From: Comamonadaceae bacterium
Lineage (GTDB): Bacteria > Pseudomonadota > Gammaproteobacteria > Burkholderiales > Burkholderiaceae_C
Reading direction: 5' to 3'
Assembly (NCBI GenBank): GCA_947448735.1
Contig: CANFOS010000009.1
Location: 62,001 to 126,000, forward strand
DNA: 64,000 bases
Part shown: piece by piece, positions 17,735-26,920 of the stretch
How the letters are laid out: every line of letters starts with the position of its first letter
Numbering within the stretch: the stretch's first letter is position 1
The notes under the pieces: model-generated
What the model saw: the letters and a program-made list of their open reading frames with translations, nothing else
Told to the model about the DNA's origin: nothing
The model's database searches: none
Program-made: the position numbers and the translations under genes

Positions 17735-18931
17735 ATGAATCCCTCACCCCTTGCCGGCATTCGCGTACTTGACCTATCAAAAGTGCTGGCAGGACCTCTG
17801 TGTGCACAGTACCTAGGCGACATGGGTGCCGATGTCATCAAAATCGAAACGCCAGATCAGGGAGACGAAACCCGCCGCTGGCCGCCGTTCCGCGAGGCTG
17901 GAAACAACACGACAGGGGCCGTTTTTTTGAGCGCCAACCGCAATAAGCGCAGTCTTTGCGTAGATTTAAAAACCGAGGCAGGCCGAGACGTGATCCACCG
18001 GCTCGCGAAATGGGCAGATATCGCAGTGGCCAGCTTCGGCCCTGGCGTTGCAGAAAAACTGGGGGTAGATGCAAAGACTTTACGCAGTTGCAACGCGCGC
18101 CTGATTTACTGCGACATCTCGGGCTTTGGCAGTCAGGGACCGATGCGTGATGGCAAGGGCTACGATGTCATTTTGCAATCCTTCACCGGCATGCTCGCTA
18201 TCACCGGCGAGCCGAACGGGCCGCCGGTACGCAGCCCATTTTCACCCGTCGATCAGGCCACTGGCCTTCAGGCAATGATAGGCATACTCGCCGCGCTTTA
18301 CCGTCGCGAACGCACCGGTGATGGCGGCACTGTTGAAGCCTCGCTGTTTGACACGGCGACCGGCCTGCTGGGCTATTTCCTGCAAAGCTTCTGGGAGCGG
18401 GGTACGGAACCCGAAAAGCCAGGATCTGGCCACGAGTCGCTGTGCCCGTACCAAGTGTTTGAAACGGCAGACAAACCCCTGATCCTCGGAGTTGCCAACG
18501 ACACCCTTTGGAAGAGGTTCTGTGAGATGAGCGCAATGAACGACATCGTCGACCATCCAGATTACAGAACCAATGCCGACCGGGTACGCAATCGTGCTAA
18601 AACCGTTGCGCTTGTCGCGCGAGCATTGCTGAGCCGCGGGCGAGATGCTTGGTTAAAACAGCTTGACGAAGCCGGCATACCGGCTTCGCCATTGCACACG
18701 CTTGGCGAACTGTCAGAGCATCCGCACACGCGAGAAAGTGGGATGAAATTTGACTACAACCACCCGGTGCTTGGAAAACTCAAGGGCGTCGCACAACCTC
18801 TGCGCTTTGACGGCGAGCGCACACAACTGCGCAGGCCCCCGCCGCTACATGGCGAGCACAGCCAGGAAATACTTCAGGAGCTGGGATATAGCGACCAGGA
18901 AATCCAGGATCTGCTGAAGGAAAAAACCTAG
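17735..18931 (+). CDS. CaiB/BaiF (family III) CoA-transferase
   Basis: A 398-residue CoA-transferase. IRVLDLSKVLAGPLCAQYLGD and ADVIKIETPDQGD open the Rossmann domain, and the catalytic Asp is D173 in SPVDQATGL. It resembles the enzyme at 58279 throughout, including SPFSPVD and SLCPYQVFETADKP, more than the other two in the window. It lies between the BKACE gene and a Bug receptor and probably activates the imported acid or recycles CoA from a product acid. Confidence 0.92.
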   Translation: MNPSPLAGIRVLDLSKVLAGPLCAQYLGDMGADVIKIETPDQGDETRRWPPFREAGNNTTGAVFLSANRNKRSLCVDLKTEAGRDVIHRLAKWADIAVASFGPGVAEKLGVDAKTLRSCNARLIYCDISGFGSQGPMRDGKGYDVILQSFTGMLAITGEPNGPPVRSPFSPVDQATGLQAMIGILAALYRRERTGDGGTVEASLFDTATGLLGYFLQSFWERGTEPEKPGSGHESLCPYQVFETADKPLILGVANDTLWKRFCEMSAMNDIVDHPDYRTNADRVRNRAKTVALVARALLSRGRDAWLKQLDEAGIPASPLHTLGELSEHPHTRESGMKFDYNHPVLGKLKGVAQPLRFDGERTQLRRPPPLHGEHSQEILQELGYSDQEIQDLLKEKT

Positions 18932-19037
18932 GACGAATCAGACCCCAGTGGCCTGCGCGGAGGCTAACTTGATCTTTCAAAGATCAAGCAAGTACCTCGC
19001 GCCAAATTTCAATACAAACAGTTTTGGAGACATCACG

Positions 19038-19997
19038 ATGACATTATTCAAGAGCCTGACTTTTTTAATATTCGCCGCCTCCGCGTTGGCTGGCCATGCA
19101 CAGGTTTATCCCTCAAGGCCGATCAAGCTCATCGTTCCTTACGCGGTCGGCCAGGGCACTGATATTGCTGCTCGCTATTTAGGCGACGAACTGGGTAAAT
19201 CCTTGAAGCAGACAATTGTTGTGGATAACCGGCCGGGCGCTGGTGGGAACATTGGCACACAAATAGCAGCAAAGTCGGCGCCCGATGGCTACACCCTCAT
19301 TATTGGTACCAACGCGACACATGCGGCCAACTCATTTTTGTACACCAATCCAGGGTTTGATCCACAGACCGATTTCGAGCCTATCGGAATGGTTGGCATA
19401 TTGCCTCTCGTGTATGTCACCGCACCAAACAACACGATCAATAACATTTCCGATCTGGTGCGTGCCTCTCGCGTGAAGCCGGACGCACTCAATGTGGCGA
19501 TTTCAACAACGACCTGCCGCATGGCGCATGAGCTGTTCAAGCAACGCGCCGAGGCGCCGATGTTTCCTGTGGATTTCAAAGGCAGTGCGCAGGCACTTAC
19601 CGCAGTGATAGGTGGCCAGGTTGAATACATGGTCGACACCATTACCTCTTTACGCACTGCTGTCCTGAATGGTCAGGTCAAGGCATTGGGCGTTACCTCT
19701 GCCAAGTCAAGCAGGCTGTTGCCCGGCGTGAAGTCGATTGCAGAACAGGGCATAGCGGGCTACGAACTGGTGGGCTGGACAGTGTTGTTTGCACCGAAAG
19801 GCCTGCCGCCTGATGCGGCGCGAACTTTGACAGCCGCAGTCGCCGCTACGCTAGGACGACCAGATGTGCAGGAAAAACTGCTTCAACTGGGCATAGACCC
19901 CGTGGCAATTACTGGCGAGCAGCTCAAGGCATTCACTGCCAGCGAGAAAGAAAAATGGGGGCGTCTGATTCAAGGCGCCGGCCTTAAACCCGGTTGA
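19038..19997 (+). CDS. Bug/TctC family periplasmic binding protein
   Basis: A 319-residue tripartite-tricarboxylate-transporter-type receptor. A signal peptide (LTFLIFAASALAGHAQ) is followed by the family pattern YPSRPIKLIVPYAVGQGTD, VVDNRPGAGGNIGT and PDGYTLIIGTNATH. No TctA or TctB membrane genes are found in the window, so like most Bug proteins it is an orphan that must use distant permeases or act as a sensor. The start at 19038 has TGGAGA upstream. It follows the CoA-transferase and likely binds its substrate acid. Confidence 0.92.
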   Translation: MTLFKSLTFLIFAASALAGHAQVYPSRPIKLIVPYAVGQGTDIAARYLGDELGKSLKQTIVVDNRPGAGGNIGTQIAAKSAPDGYTLIIGTNATHAANSFLYTNPGFDPQTDFEPIGMVGILPLVYVTAPNNTINNISDLVRASRVKPDALNVAISTTTCRMAHELFKQRAEAPMFPVDFKGSAQALTAVIGGQVEYMVDTITSLRTAVLNGQVKALGVTSAKSSRLLPGVKSIAEQGIAGYELVGWTVLFAPKGLPPDAARTLTAAVAATLGRPDVQEKLLQLGIDPVAITGEQLKAFTASEKEKWGRLIQGAGLKPG

Positions 19998-20213
19998 CGA
20001 GGTGATGGGTTTGCCGACTTGCCGAGTTACTTGTGCGGTCGCTTTGAGGACCTTATGAAGCACAGATGAACGTGCTCGCCTCAATTGAGCAGCATGTATC
20101 CGGCATCATTACCGATTAAACAAGACCGAGGCTTTAGCCAACGACATATCGGCCCTAGACCGAATCAAGCGGTTTCGTCGTGGCGCTTCGTGCCTGCTGA
20201 ATATTGTGTTTGG

Positions 20214-21854
20214 CTACCCTGGCTGACGAGCTGACAGGTTAAAACCCGTGTAGCCGTTGGCCGCTACCTCAGCGCACTTCTTGCGGTAGACGCCAACGCC
20301 GCCGACATAAGGCATGAAGACGCGAGGCTTGCCGGGCACATTGGCGCCGACATACCAGGATGCGCCCTTGGGCATCAGGGTGCGATCGGCCAGCTCGTTG
20401 ACGTGTGAGACCCAGGCTTCCTGCGCACCTGCTTCTGGGTCTATGCGCTGGACATTGTTCTTGCGCAGATAGGTCAGGCAATCGGTAATCCATTCGACAT
20501 GCTGCTCGATGGACACCACCACATTGCTCAAGACCGACGGGCTACCCGGCGCGGTAATCATGAACAGGTTGGGCAGGCCTGCCGTCATGATGCCTAAATA
20601 AGTACGCGGGCCGTGCTCCCACTGGTCGCGCAGGTTTGCACCACCCTTCACACGAATGTCCATTGCCAGCAGCGTACCGGTCATCGCGTCAAAGCCAGTG
20701 GCAAAGATGATCACGTCCAGCGCGTAGTCGCCATCCGGCGTGCTAACGCCGTCTGGCCTGATGTTGGTAATGGGGGCTTTCTTGATGTCGACCAGATGCA
20801 CATGCGGCTGATTGAAGGTCTGGAAGTAGTCCGAATCGGCACACAGGCGTTTGGTGCCAATGCGGTAGGTGGGTGCCAGCAAATCGGCGACTTTAGGATC
20901 CTTGACGATGCTGCGGATCTTGCCCCGTACAAAGTCGGCTGCCGTCTGGTTAGCCTTCTCGCTCACCAGCAAATCGTTGAAGGCGCGCGTCAGACCTATG
21001 CCGCCATCGTTCCATAACGCTTCGTAAGTACCCTCGCGCTCTTCGGCAGACACCTCCAGCGCAGACTTGGTGGGTACGTTGAAGTACGAGACGCCGGAAG
21101 GCGATTCACGCGCCTGCTTGCGTACCTGAGGATAACGCTGCTTGGTGGATGTTTCCATTTCAGGCGTAATCGTCTTGTTGCGTGCAGGCAGACTGTAGTT
21201 GGCCGTGCGCTGAAAGACGTAAAGCGCTTTGGCCTGCTTTGCCACCTGCGGAATCAGCTGTATACCGGATGAACCTGTGCCAATCACGCCAACGCGCTTG
21301 CCAGTCAGGTCAACCGCCTCCTGCGGCCAGAAGCCGGTGTGGTACCACTTGCCCCGGAAGCTGTCGAGACCCGCCACTTCGGGCAGCTTAGCAGTCGACA
21401 AGCAACCCGTTGCCATGATGCAGAACGGCGCCTGCACGGCATCGCCCTGGTTGGTTTTGACCGTCCAGATGTTTGCAACCGGGTCAAACTCTGCGCCTTC
21501 AACCCGGGTCTCAAGCTGGACATGGCGGCGCAGGTCAAAGCGGTCCGCCACGTGGTGTATGTACTTGAGGATCTCAGGCTGGGTCGCGTAGCGCTCGCTC
21601 CATTTCCACTCCTGCTGCAGCTCTTCTGAAAAGGAGTATGAGTACTCCATGCTTTCGACGTCACAGCGGGCACCCGGGTAACGGTTCCAGTACCAAGTGC
21701 CACCCACGTTGTCACCAGACTCAAAAACCTTAACCTTCATGCCCAGCTTCTGAAGTCGGTAAAGCATGTACAGGCCGGCGAATCCGGCTCCCACGATCAC
21801 TGCATCGTAGCGGTCAGTATCGGCAGTCCTGCCAGCTTGTTTGTCATCCAACAT
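20214..21854 (-). CDS. Flavin-containing Baeyer-Villiger monooxygenase
   Basis: A 546-residue FAD/NADPH enzyme that inserts oxygen next to a ketone carbonyl to give an ester or lactone. It has a first Rossmann motif VGAGFAGL near residue 21, the type I fingerprint FRGKWYHTGFWP (FxGxxxHxxxWP) and a second Rossmann motif VIGTGSSGIQL. YWNRYPGARCDVES is typical of cyclohexanone/cyclododecanone-type enzymes. ATG 21854 is preferred, six bases after GAGAG; ATG 21860 is nearly as likely. It is third in an operon with an alcohol dehydrogenase and an esterase, giving the classic order alcohol to ketone to ester to acid plus alcohol. Confidence 0.94.
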   Translation of the reverse strand: MLDDKQAGRTADTDRYDAVIVGAGFAGLYMLYRLQKLGMKVKVFESGDNVGGTWYWNRYPGARCDVESMEYSYSFSEELQQEWKWSERYATQPEILKYIHHVADRFDLRRHVQLETRVEGAEFDPVANIWTVKTNQGDAVQAPFCIMATGCLSTAKLPEVAGLDSFRGKWYHTGFWPQEAVDLTGKRVGVIGTGSSGIQLIPQVAKQAKALYVFQRTANYSLPARNKTITPEMETSTKQRYPQVRKQARESPSGVSYFNVPTKSALEVSAEEREGTYEALWNDGGIGLTRAFNDLLVSEKANQTAADFVRGKIRSIVKDPKVADLLAPTYRIGTKRLCADSDYFQTFNQPHVHLVDIKKAPITNIRPDGVSTPDGDYALDVIIFATGFDAMTGTLLAMDIRVKGGANLRDQWEHGPRTYLGIMTAGLPNLFMITAPGSPSVLSNVVVSIEQHVEWITDCLTYLRKNNVQRIDPEAGAQEAWVSHVNELADRTLMPKGASWYVGANVPGKPRVFMPYVGGVGVYRKKCAEVAANGYTGFNLSARQPG

Positions 21855-21915
21855 CGTCATCTCTCTTTGTTCTGTGGTTTCATGAAGCAATCAATGCAGC
21901 ACCAACTGCGGTAGT

Positions 21916-22848
21916 TTATTTTTTTGCGCGCGCGTCGCAATAACCTTTGAGCGCTGCGCCTGCTTCTTGCAGCAACTCAGCAACCTGCTCGACGTGGTTA
22001 GACAGACGGGCAAAACCGTGCGCCAGTCCCTCGACGCGGCGCAGCTCGACATGAACGCCCGCCTCTTTCAACCGACGGGCGTAGTCTTCACCCTCGTCGC
22101 GCAAAACGTCGTACTCAGCGGTCGCAATCCAGGCCGGTGGGCTGCCTGCCAACGACGGGTGTTGCAGTGGTGAGATACGCGGGTCCGCCCACAGCGCCTT
22201 CGGGGCGTAATGGCCGAAGAACCACTGCATGTCTGAGCGCGTCAGCGGCAGTCCCTCGCCAAAGTCGATGTAACTTGACCGCTCCGTGTTGGCATCCGTC
22301 ACCGGGTATAGCAACAGCTGCAGCGCGCAGTCAACCTTGCCGCGCAGGCTGTTGAGCGCCGCGGTAGCCAGATTGCCGCCCGCACTATCGCCACCGACTG
22401 CCAGTGGAAGACGCTTGCCCATGAGAGTTTCAAGCTCTTTCGCGGCCCAGGTGATCGCGTCTTCGGCATCTTCAAGGCCGGCCGGAAACGCAAACTCCGG
22501 CGCAAGGCGATAGTCCACCATCAGCACAGCGCAGTCGCTGTAATGCACCAGGTTGCGCGCCAGGATGTCGTAATCGTCTAGCGTGCCACATACCCAGCCG
22601 CCACCGTGAAAGTAAACGGTCAGGCCATGCTCGGCATTTTGGGAGCGGTACAGTCGCGCCGGCACCGAACCTGATCGCATGGGTATCTTGAAGTCGGAGA
22701 CATTGCCAACCTCAGGACCCGCGCCCAGACCACTGCGGCCACTCGCCACCAGGTCGCGCGCCTGCTGCGGCGACCCGCCAGATAACGCCGGCCGGTTTGC
22801 AGCGCGCGCTGCGTCCATCATCTTTATAACGAAGGGGTGTAAGGGCAT
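21916..22848 (-). CDS. Alpha/beta hydrolase (hormone-sensitive-lipase-type esterase)
   Basis: A 310-residue esterase. The oxyanion motif FHGGGWVCG, the nucleophile elbow GGDSAGGN, the Asp in EYDVLRDEG and the His in LAHGFARL form the full HSL-family triad. Translation probably starts at ATG 22848, nine bases after GGGAGG. It lies between the alcohol dehydrogenase and the monooxygenase in one minus-strand operon and is the likely hydrolase for the ester or lactone that the monooxygenase makes. Confidence 0.93.
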   Translation of the reverse strand: MPLHPFVIKMMDAARAANRPALSGGSPQQARDLVASGRSGLGAGPEVGNVSDFKIPMRSGSVPARLYRSQNAEHGLTVYFHGGGWVCGTLDDYDILARNLVHYSDCAVLMVDYRLAPEFAFPAGLEDAEDAITWAAKELETLMGKRLPLAVGGDSAGGNLATAALNSLRGKVDCALQLLLYPVTDANTERSSYIDFGEGLPLTRSDMQWFFGHYAPKALWADPRISPLQHPSLAGSPPAWIATAEYDVLRDEGEDYARRLKEAGVHVELRRVEGLAHGFARLSNHVEQVAELLQEAGAALKGYCDARAKK

Positions 22849-22863
22849 GTTTCGCAACCTCCC

Positions 22864-23919
22864 TCAGGGCACCAGCACCACGCGGCCCATCACCTTGCCT
22901 GCTCGCAGGTCTGCTAGCGCCTCGTTGGCGTCTTCTAACCGGCGTTTGTCCAGTGGAATCACCGGCATGCCTTTGGTCTGCACCAGCTGCACCAGCTCGC
23001 GCAACTCACCCGGGCTGCCAATGTAGCTGCCGACAATACTTGCCGCGCGCATGGTGACCATGGGGACCGAAAGCGACATTGCGCCGCCAAAAAGTCCCAC
23101 GACAACCAGCTTGCCACCCTTATCCAGCAACCTGAAACCAAGTGCAGCCGTTTCGCCGCTACCCACCAGATCGAGTACAAAATAAACCGGCGCACCCAGC
23201 TCGTGACGAATCTGCTTATCAACGTCAGGCGCCTTCGGGTCTATGGCTGCAATCGCTCCCGCATCCAGAGCCGCCTTGCGCTTGAGCGGGTCCAGCTCGA
23301 CCACAACCGCTCCCTTGCCGCCCATCACCCTGACCAAGTTGATGGCCATCATGCCCAGACCACCAGCGCCAATGACGAGTACCGGGTCGTCGGCCAGTCG
23401 TGGGCCGGCTTTTTTTAATGCGCTGTAAGTCGTGAGTCCAGAGCACGCCAGCGGCGCCGCAGCAACAGGGTCTACGCCTTTAAGGTCTATGAGGTAACGG
23501 TCGTGGGGTACCACGATATGGTCGGCATAACCGCCTTCGCGGTTAACGCCCAAAAATCGCGGTGCGGTGCACAGATGCTCATCGCCCTGCTTGCAAAAGG
23601 CGCATTCGCGGCAACCTATCCAGCTGCAGATCAGGCATTTGTCGCCCACCTTCACATCTTTTGAATCCGGGCCAACGGCAACGACCTGACCACTCGATTC
23701 ATGACCCATGGTCAGCGGAAATTTCACGCGTCCCTCAAACGACATGGTCTGGTCATTGCCCAGGTCATAGCCCCCCTCCCAAATGTGTACATCGCTGTGG
23801 CATACACCGGCGGCTAGCACCTTGAGGACGACCTCAGATCCGGTCGGTTGAGGCAAGGGTTTGTCCGCCGGCACCAGTTTCGCGCGAAAACCAGGCAGGT
23901 GAAAGCATCTCATGTTCAT
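22864..23919 (-). CDS. Zinc-dependent alcohol dehydrogenase
   Basis: A 351-residue medium-chain zinc dehydrogenase. The catalytic zinc region VCHSDVHI and GHESSGQV, the four-Cys structural zinc loop CSWIGCRECAFCKQGDEHLC and the NAD motif VIGAGGLGMMAI are intact. Three in-frame ATGs (23925, 23919, 23913) follow AAGGAG; 23919 has the best spacing. It is a close paralogue of the enzyme at 26921, in the divergent operon. It is first in its operon and probably oxidises a secondary alcohol to the ketone used by the monooxygenase. A copy of the shared LysR-type element lies upstream at 24062-24093. Confidence 0.94.
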   Translation of the reverse strand: MNMRCFHLPGFRAKLVPADKPLPQPTGSEVVLKVLAAGVCHSDVHIWEGGYDLGNDQTMSFEGRVKFPLTMGHESSGQVVAVGPDSKDVKVGDKCLICSWIGCRECAFCKQGDEHLCTAPRFLGVNREGGYADHIVVPHDRYLIDLKGVDPVAAAPLACSGLTTYSALKKAGPRLADDPVLVIGAGGLGMMAINLVRVMGGKGAVVVELDPLKRKAALDAGAIAAIDPKAPDVDKQIRHELGAPVYFVLDLVGSGETAALGFRLLDKGGKLVVVGLFGGAMSLSVPMVTMRAASIVGSYIGSPGELRELVQLVQTKGMPVIPLDKRRLEDANEALADLRAGKVMGRVVLVP

Positions 23920-23941
23920 CGTCATGTCTCCTTTTGTCTCT

Positions 23942-23961
23942 TGCATATTATATTTATGCAT
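23942..23961. promoter_or_regulatory. Inverted repeat TGCATA-N7-TATGCA with -10-like core
   Basis: TGCATA at 23942-23947 and TATGCA at 23955-23960 are separated by seven AT-rich bases. On the minus strand this overlaps TAATAT/TATAAT boxes with a TTGACT hexamer upstream (spacer 17 or 15), so it may be a second promoter for the alcohol dehydrogenase operon. Its half-sites match the palindrome near the MarR gene. Confidence 0.45.
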
Positions 23962-24038
23962 ACTACCAGTCAAGAGTGATTGTGCAGACGCTGCACCTAG
24001 TTTGAGATGCGTAGGCCGCCAGCTCAGCCACGGGTCAA

Positions 24039-24093
24039 ATACTATGGGCTAGGACCCTGCGCAACAAGTCAAATAAACAGAATGATTGTTCAG
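24039..24093 (-). promoter_or_regulatory. LysR-type operator/promoter element (site A')
   Basis: The 32-bp element occupies 24062-24093 on the minus strand. It begins CTGAACAATC and contains ATTTGACTTGT. Its last six bases, TTGTTG (24062-24067), act as the -35, and TAGTAT (24039-24044) lies exactly 17 bp further as the -10. It is placed to drive the alcohol dehydrogenase/esterase/monooxygenase operon and stands back to back with site A. Confidence 0.72.
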
Positions 24094-24186
24094 TAAATCT
24101 GACGCCGGCATGACTACCACTGGAACCCATTTTTGATTTGCAGTATTGTTTGATTCGGCCATGACCTTGCGAATTACTATTGAATT

Positions 24187-24241
24187 TTGAATAGTCCTTC
24201 AATTCATTTGACTTGTCATGAGGGGCGTTGAGGCGTACCTT
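24187..24241 (+). promoter_or_regulatory. LysR-type operator/promoter element (site A)
   Basis: The 32-bp element at 24187-24218 starts TTGAATAGTC, has TTCA at positions 12-15 and ATTTGACTTGT at 20-30. TTGTCA (24213-24218) forms the -35 and TACCTT (24236-24241) the -10 with a 17-bp spacer. It drives the Bug/aldehyde dehydrogenase/alcohol dehydrogenase operon. It differs from site B, 18 kb away, at only two of 32 positions. Confidence 0.78.
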
Positions 24242-24280
24242 AGCTGACCATACAACATCAAAGTTCGTAGGAGACAAGCA

Positions 24281-25258
24281 ATGCTCAATCGCAGATCTGC
24301 CATCGCCGCTGGTTTGGCCCTTCTGCTTTTGGGCGCCATGTCAGAGCCTTTTGCGCAGACTGGCGACTTCCCATCGCGCCCTATTACGCTGATCGCACCT
24401 TTTCCGGCGGGGTCAGTGACCGATGCCGTGACCCGCGTGCTTGCCAATGCGCTGACACAATCGCTTGGCAAGCCGGTGATTGTGGAGAACAAGGCTGGCG
24501 CCCAAGGCACGATTGGAGCCGCGTATGTGGCAAAGGCAAAACCAGATGGGTACACGCTTCTGGTCGGCTCTTCAGTCATGTTTGTGGCCAACAGTCTGTT
24601 CAAGGAGTTGTCATACGATCCCGTTGCGAGTTTCACGCCAGTAGCAAACGTCGGCTCAACCGCAATGATGTTCATGGTGTCGCAGTCTTCCCCGTACCGG
24701 ACAGTTGCCGATCTGGCAGCAGCCCAGCGGACAAGCGCCCAGCCCGTCAGTATGGGTTATGGCTCACCAAGCGGCCAGGTTGCCGTGGCATTGTTTTCAA
24801 CCGTCACCAAATCGGAACCTCTTGGCATAGCTTACCGTGGCATTCCTCAAGCCCTGACGGACATGTTGGGCGGACAGATCCAAGTCGCTGTGGTGGATAT
24901 CGGGAGCGCGATGGCACAGATAAACGGGCAAAAGGCGCGAGCTCTCGCTATTTCATCTGCAAGCCGCTACCAAGGTGCGCCTGATGTACCAACTTTGCAA
25001 GAGGCTTTTCCTCGCGCTAGCGGCACGCTAGAGACGCTTATATCCGTGATGGCGCCAGCCGGTACGCCAGCGCCCATAGTCGCTTCTCTGAACTCGGCCA
25101 TACGGTCTGCGATGGCGACAACAGAGGTCAAGGCGCGGTTTCAGGTTCTGAATACCAAGGTCATGCCGATGGACAGCAAGCAGCTGGAAGAACGCATACG
25201 CACAGACAATCCGCGTTGGGTTGAATTGATTAAAAAAGCGGGCATTGAACGGCAGTGA
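24281..25258 (+). CDS. Bug/TctC family periplasmic binding protein
   Basis: A 325-residue receptor with signal peptide (GLALLLLGAMSEPFAQ) and family motifs DFPSRPITLIAPFPAGSVTD, VIVENKAGAQGTIGA and PDGYTLLVGSSVMF. It resembles the receptor at 38853 (shared GSSTMMF-like and MAPAGTP-like stretches). AGGAGA precedes the ATG. It is first in the operon driven by site A, ahead of two dehydrogenases. No cognate membrane components are nearby. Confidence 0.92.
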   Translation: MLNRRSAIAAGLALLLLGAMSEPFAQTGDFPSRPITLIAPFPAGSVTDAVTRVLANALTQSLGKPVIVENKAGAQGTIGAAYVAKAKPDGYTLLVGSSVMFVANSLFKELSYDPVASFTPVANVGSTAMMFMVSQSSPYRTVADLAAAQRTSAQPVSMGYGSPSGQVAVALFSTVTKSEPLGIAYRGIPQALTDMLGGQIQVAVVDIGSAMAQINGQKARALAISSASRYQGAPDVPTLQEAFPRASGTLETLISVMAPAGTPAPIVASLNSAIRSAMATTEVKARFQVLNTKVMPMDSKQLEERIRTDNPRWVELIKKAGIERQ

Positions 25259-25328
25259 TCCGCACGGCGCTGAATCGCATACGTACAGAGCAGAATGAAT
25301 TTGAACAAGCAATTTACATGGAGATGAA

Positions 25329-26831
25329 GTGAACGAAACACTGACCACAGTGGCAACTCCCAAAGTGCCCAAGGCCCTTGCCTCAATGGCCGCAAAAAAG
25401 CTGCTGATCAACGGCAAATGGGTTAACGCCGCATCCGGCAAGACTTTTGAAAGCATCAACCCGGCCACGGGCGAAGTCCTGGCGCACATCGCTGAGGCTG
25501 GTGAAAGTGATGTAGATGCTGCCGTTAAGGCCGCACGCAAGGCATTCAATACCACCTGGGGAAGTACCAAACCGGTCGAACGCCAGCGGCTGCTGCTTAA
25601 ACTGGCCGATCTCATCGACCGTGACTACGACGAGTTCGCGATGCTGGACACCCTGGAAATGGGAATGCCCATTTCACGCAGCTCTGCCGGCCGGCAAAGA
25701 GTCGTTGGCATGATCCGCTTTTACGCCGGATTAGCCACCGCCATTCATGGACAGAATATTTCAAACTCACTGCCTGGTTCCGTACTGTCGTACACAGTCA
25801 AGGAGCCTGTCGGCGTGGTCGGCGCCATCGTTCCATGGAACGGCCCACTCAGCCAAGCAGTATGGAAAGTTGCACCGGCTCTGGCTACAGGTTGCACTTT
25901 AGTGCTGAAACCTTCCGAGCAGGCCAGCCTTTCCCCGCTGAAATTGGCAGAACTGATAGAAGAAGCCGGCTTTCCGCCCGGCGTGATGAACGTGGTCACT
26001 GGCGCAGGAGCCACAGGTGCAGCCGTCGCGGCGCATCCAGACATTGACAAGGTGGGCTTTACCGGCTCTACCGCGACAGGCCAGGCCATCGTTCGAGCAT
26101 CAGCCGGTAACCTGAAACGGCTCTCACTGGAGCTGGGTGGCAAGTCACCCGACATCATCTTCGCCGATGCCGACCTTGATGCGGCCGTGGCCGGAGCAGC
26201 CATGGCCGTGTTTACCAACTGCGGACAGATATGTATCGCCGGCAGCCGACTGTTTGTAGAGCGCAGCATCCATGACGAATTCGTTCACCGTGTCGCTGAA
26301 CTAGCGGGCAAAATGCGCGTCGGCTCTCCGCTGAACCCGTCGACAGAGCTGGGACCGCTTGCTTCAAGGCTGCAGTTCGACAAGGTGATGGGATACATCA
26401 AAAGCGGGCATGACGAAGGCGCCAAAGCACTTTCAGGCGGCGCAAGTGCAAACACCGGAGAACTCGCGAACGGATGTTATGTGCAGCCGACTGTGTTTTC
26501 GGGCGCACGGGACGACATGAAAATCGTGCGCGAGGAAATTTTTGGCCCCGTCATCAGTGCCATGCCCTTCGACAGCGTGGAAGAAGTTGTCCAGCGCGCC
26601 AACAACACCAGCTACGGCCTTGGTTCCGGCGTCTGGACGCGCGACGTGAGCAAGGCACACCAGGTTGCTGGCGCCCTCAAGGCCGGCACGGTATGGGTCA
26701 ATTGCTACCTGCAGCTCGACCCGGCCATTCCTTTTGGCGGCTACAAAATGAGCGGCTATGGCCGTGAGTCCGGCACCGAGCACATGGATCACTATCTCAA
26801 TACAAAGTCGGTGGTCGTCAGACTCAGCTGA
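25329..26831 (+). CDS. NAD(P)-dependent aldehyde dehydrogenase
   Basis: A 500-residue aldehyde dehydrogenase. The catalytic Glu is in LELGGKSPD, the Cys in NCGQICIAGSR, the cofactor Rossmann element is FTGSTATGQ and the oxyanion/anchor Asn is in VPWNGPLSQ. It oxidises an aldehyde to a carboxylic acid. The likely start is GTG 25329 after GGAGATGAA. Located between a Bug receptor and an alcohol dehydrogenase, it would finish oxidation of the alcohol released by the esterase. Confidence 0.94.
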   Translation: MNETLTTVATPKVPKALASMAAKKLLINGKWVNAASGKTFESINPATGEVLAHIAEAGESDVDAAVKAARKAFNTTWGSTKPVERQRLLLKLADLIDRDYDEFAMLDTLEMGMPISRSSAGRQRVVGMIRFYAGLATAIHGQNISNSLPGSVLSYTVKEPVGVVGAIVPWNGPLSQAVWKVAPALATGCTLVLKPSEQASLSPLKLAELIEEAGFPPGVMNVVTGAGATGAAVAAHPDIDKVGFTGSTATGQAIVRASAGNLKRLSLELGGKSPDIIFADADLDAAVAGAAMAVFTNCGQICIAGSRLFVERSIHDEFVHRVAELAGKMRVGSPLNPSTELGPLASRLQFDKVMGYIKSGHDEGAKALSGGASANTGELANGCYVQPTVFSGARDDMKIVREEIFGPVISAMPFDSVEEVVQRANNTSYGLGSGVWTRDVSKAHQVAGALKAGTVWVNCYLQLDPAIPFGGYKMSGYGRESGTEHMDHYLNTKSVVVRLS

Positions 26832-26920
26832 TCCGCTATTGCAGCAAGAAAAGCAGCTGGCGACTAAGCATTTTTCCGCACATATAGCGCTATGAATATG
26901 TCAGTTCACAAGGGGATCAC

